Source of the DNA: CAZAJS01 sp964485635
Lineage (GTDB): Bacteria > Pseudomonadota > Gammaproteobacteria > Francisellales > Francisellaceae
Direction of reading: 5' to 3'
Assembly: GCA_964485635.1 (NCBI GenBank)
Contig: CAZAJS010000012.1
Span: forward strand, 1 to 24,358
Length of the DNA: 24,358 nucleotides
Shown piece after piece: positions 23,128-24,358 of the stretch; the stretch's first letter is position 1, and each line of letters begins with the position of its first letter. The translations under genes and the position numbers were made by a program. Below the pieces are notes generated by a model. That model saw nothing but the letters and a program-made list of their open reading frames with translations, made no database searches and was not told the origin of the DNA.

Positions 23128-24246
23128 ATGGTGTCTGAATTAAGCCCTAAGCCATTAAAAGGACGAACCATTTTAATAATGGCCGGCGGGACAGGTGGTC
23201 ATATTTTTCCAGCCTTGGCTGTTGCTGACCAATTGCAACAAAAAGGTGCTAACATTGTCTGGCTAGGGACACGTTACGGCATTGAAAAACAACACGTCAC
23301 TCCACAATTTCAGTTGCAATATTTACATGTTCGTGGAATTCGTCAACAACGTTTATGGCGTAAATTTCTCATGCCTTTTTCATTAATTGCTTCAATTTGG
23401 CAAGCTCGAAGGATTATTAAACAGCACCAAGCAGATTTGGTTATTGGTTTTGGCGGCTATGTCTCTGGGCCTGGGGGCATTGCTGCCTGGATGTGTCGTA
23501 AACCTTTATTCATTCATGAACAAAATGCCATTGTGGGTTGGACGAATCAACAATTAGCACGCTTTGCTAAGCAAATTTTTTGTGGTTTCCCTGATGCCGG
23601 GTTTAAAACGTCAGCACATCAAGTACAAGTTGTTGGCAATCCTATCCGACTGGAGATCAGTCAGCAAAGATTAAAAAAGAAAGATTTCTATGCTCATGAT
23701 CTCAATATTTTAGTGGTTGGTGGAAGCCAAGGCGCTGAAATTTTAAACCAGGTTGTGCCCAACACCCTTAAACAGTTACCAGAATCAGTATGCCCTAATG
23801 TTTGGCATCAAGCAGGCCCTAAATGGGCTGAGGCAACTCAACAGCGATATCAGCAACTACAAACAGAAAGCCAAGTTCAAGTGAACGCATTTATTCAGGA
23901 TATGGCACATGCGTATGCATGGGCGCACATTGTTATTTGTCGGGCGGGAGCATTAACTGTTTCTGAGTTAGCCGCTGTTGGTTTACCAGCTATCTTTGTC
24001 CCTTTCCCTTCTGCTGTCGATGATCATCAATTTCACAATGCTCAGCAGTTAGTCAGAGCGGGGGGAGGTGTATGTATTCGCCAGGAACATTTAACACCTG
24101 AAAAACTAGCAGCCTATTGGCGCATGTATTATTTAGATCGGTCTTATTTAATTAATCAATCGCAACAGGCTAAGCAATGGGCAAAAACTCAAGCTGCTGA
24201 ACTCATTACAAATCAAGTTTGCAAGCAACTTGATCAAAAGCATTAA
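23128..24246 (+). CDS. murG: UDP-GlcNAc:lipid I N-acetylglucosaminyltransferase MurG
   Basis: 372 residues. GT28 signatures: GGTGGHIFPA from residue 20, IGFGGYVSGPGG, IHEQNAIVGWTN, VVGGSQGAEILN, and the C-terminal donor site CRAGALTVSELAAVGLPAI followed by DDHQFHNAQ. MurG completes lipid II at the inner face of the inner membrane. It is normally in the division and cell wall cluster between ftsW and murC; here it trails gyrB by 18 nt. The AAAGGAG at 23108-23114 overlaps the gyrB stop and is 13 nt from the chosen ATG, an unusually long spacing. A six-codon frame from ATG 23118 ends at 23138, across the murG start. Confidence 0.96.
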   Translation: MVSELSPKPLKGRTILIMAGGTGGHIFPALAVADQLQQKGANIVWLGTRYGIEKQHVTPQFQLQYLHVRGIRQQRLWRKFLMPFSLIASIWQARRIIKQHQADLVIGFGGYVSGPGGIAAWMCRKPLFIHEQNAIVGWTNQQLARFAKQIFCGFPDAGFKTSAHQVQVVGNPIRLEISQQRLKKKDFYAHDLNILVVGGSQGAEILNQVVPNTLKQLPESVCPNVWHQAGPKWAEATQQRYQQLQTESQVQVNAFIQDMAHAYAWAHIVICRAGALTVSELAAVGLPAIFVPFPSAVDDHQFHNAQQLVRAGGGVCIRQEHLTPEKLAAYWRMYYLDRSYLINQSQQAKQWAKTQAAELITNQVCKQLDQKH

Positions 24247-24358
24247 ATACAAACGCTCTACTCAATAATACTTTTAAGAATATTATTAAAGTCTATGCTA
24301 ACATTGCATCTGATTTAAAATAATCAAGACTACTAAAGACCATTAAAAGGAATCCTTG
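24247..24358. other. Intergenic tail with AT-only inverted repeat
   Basis: No gene in the last 112 nt. AATAATA (24264-24270) and TATTATT (24281-24287) form an inverted repeat shortly after murG, with a small inner CTTTTAAG palindrome; it is AT-only and lacks a U-run, so a poor terminator. The window ends in AAAAGGAATCCTTG, which looks like a ribosome-binding site for a gene beginning at or just past the edge. Confidence 0.4.

Noticed and set aside
1..24358. CRISPR array, insertion sequence, prophage or toxin-antitoxin pair
   Set aside because: No regularly spaced repeats, transposase, integrase or small paired frames of that kind are visible on either strand.

Overview
This 24.4-kb window is the chromosomal replication-origin region of a low-GC (roughly 37% by eye) gammaproteobacterium. 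The gene order rpmH-rnpA-yidD-yidC (minus strand) / oriC / dnaA-dnaN (plus strand) is the classical origin arrangement. The protein repertoire (class I fumarase, OprD-like porin, TolC, PilE-type minor pilin, RppH, YaaA-RlmH) fits Gammaproteobacteria, loosely of the Legionella/Francisella type; genus is not determinable by reading. A run of 10 Ns at 9370-9379 shows this is a scaffolded draft assembly, so continuity across that point is inferred.

Layout. 1-828 (minus): rpmH, rnpA, yidD and the 5' end of yidC, compactly packed, with rnpA starting at a TTG inside rpmH. 829-1597: gene-free oriC with at least six exact DnaA boxes, an AT-rich stretch and the dnaA promoter. 1598-4222: dnaA-dnaN. recF and gyrB do not follow; instead dnaN ends in a perfect 36-bp palindrome and is followed by an MHS-type transporter, yaaA and rlmH (to 6852). 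6891-9247 (minus): fumarase and, downstream, a LuxR-type regulator split by one in-frame stop. 9418-10317: Sel1-repeat lipoprotein. 10431-13129: two tandem MFS transporter paralogs, about 84% identical by hand alignment; the first is preceded by a textbook FNR/Anr-type promoter (box centred at -41.5). 13232-13852: Vat/CatB-type hexapeptide acetyltransferase with a hairpin leader. 14064-14687: rppH and tRNA-Arg(CCG). 14816-19700 (minus): PIMT-like methyltransferase and tolC, a PilE-like pilin, then OprD-like porin and a divergent aroE that overlap. 19853-24246 (plus): dnaQ, gyrB and murG.

How it fits together. Most of the window is housekeeping: replication (DnaA, beta clamp, epsilon, GyrB), ribosome and RNA maturation (L34, RnpA, RlmH, RppH), membrane insertion (YidD/YidC) and cell wall (MurG). 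The accessory signal lies in 4.3-5.6 kb and 6.9-13.9 kb (transporters, broken regulator, acetyltransferase). I found no phage, CRISPR, IS element or obvious defence system. The most unusual items are the 36-bp palindrome with a local cluster of GCCATGGC, the split LuxR regulator, the FNR-type promoter on the MFS pair, the acetyltransferase leader, and the degenerate motifs in the PIMT-like and AroE-like proteins.
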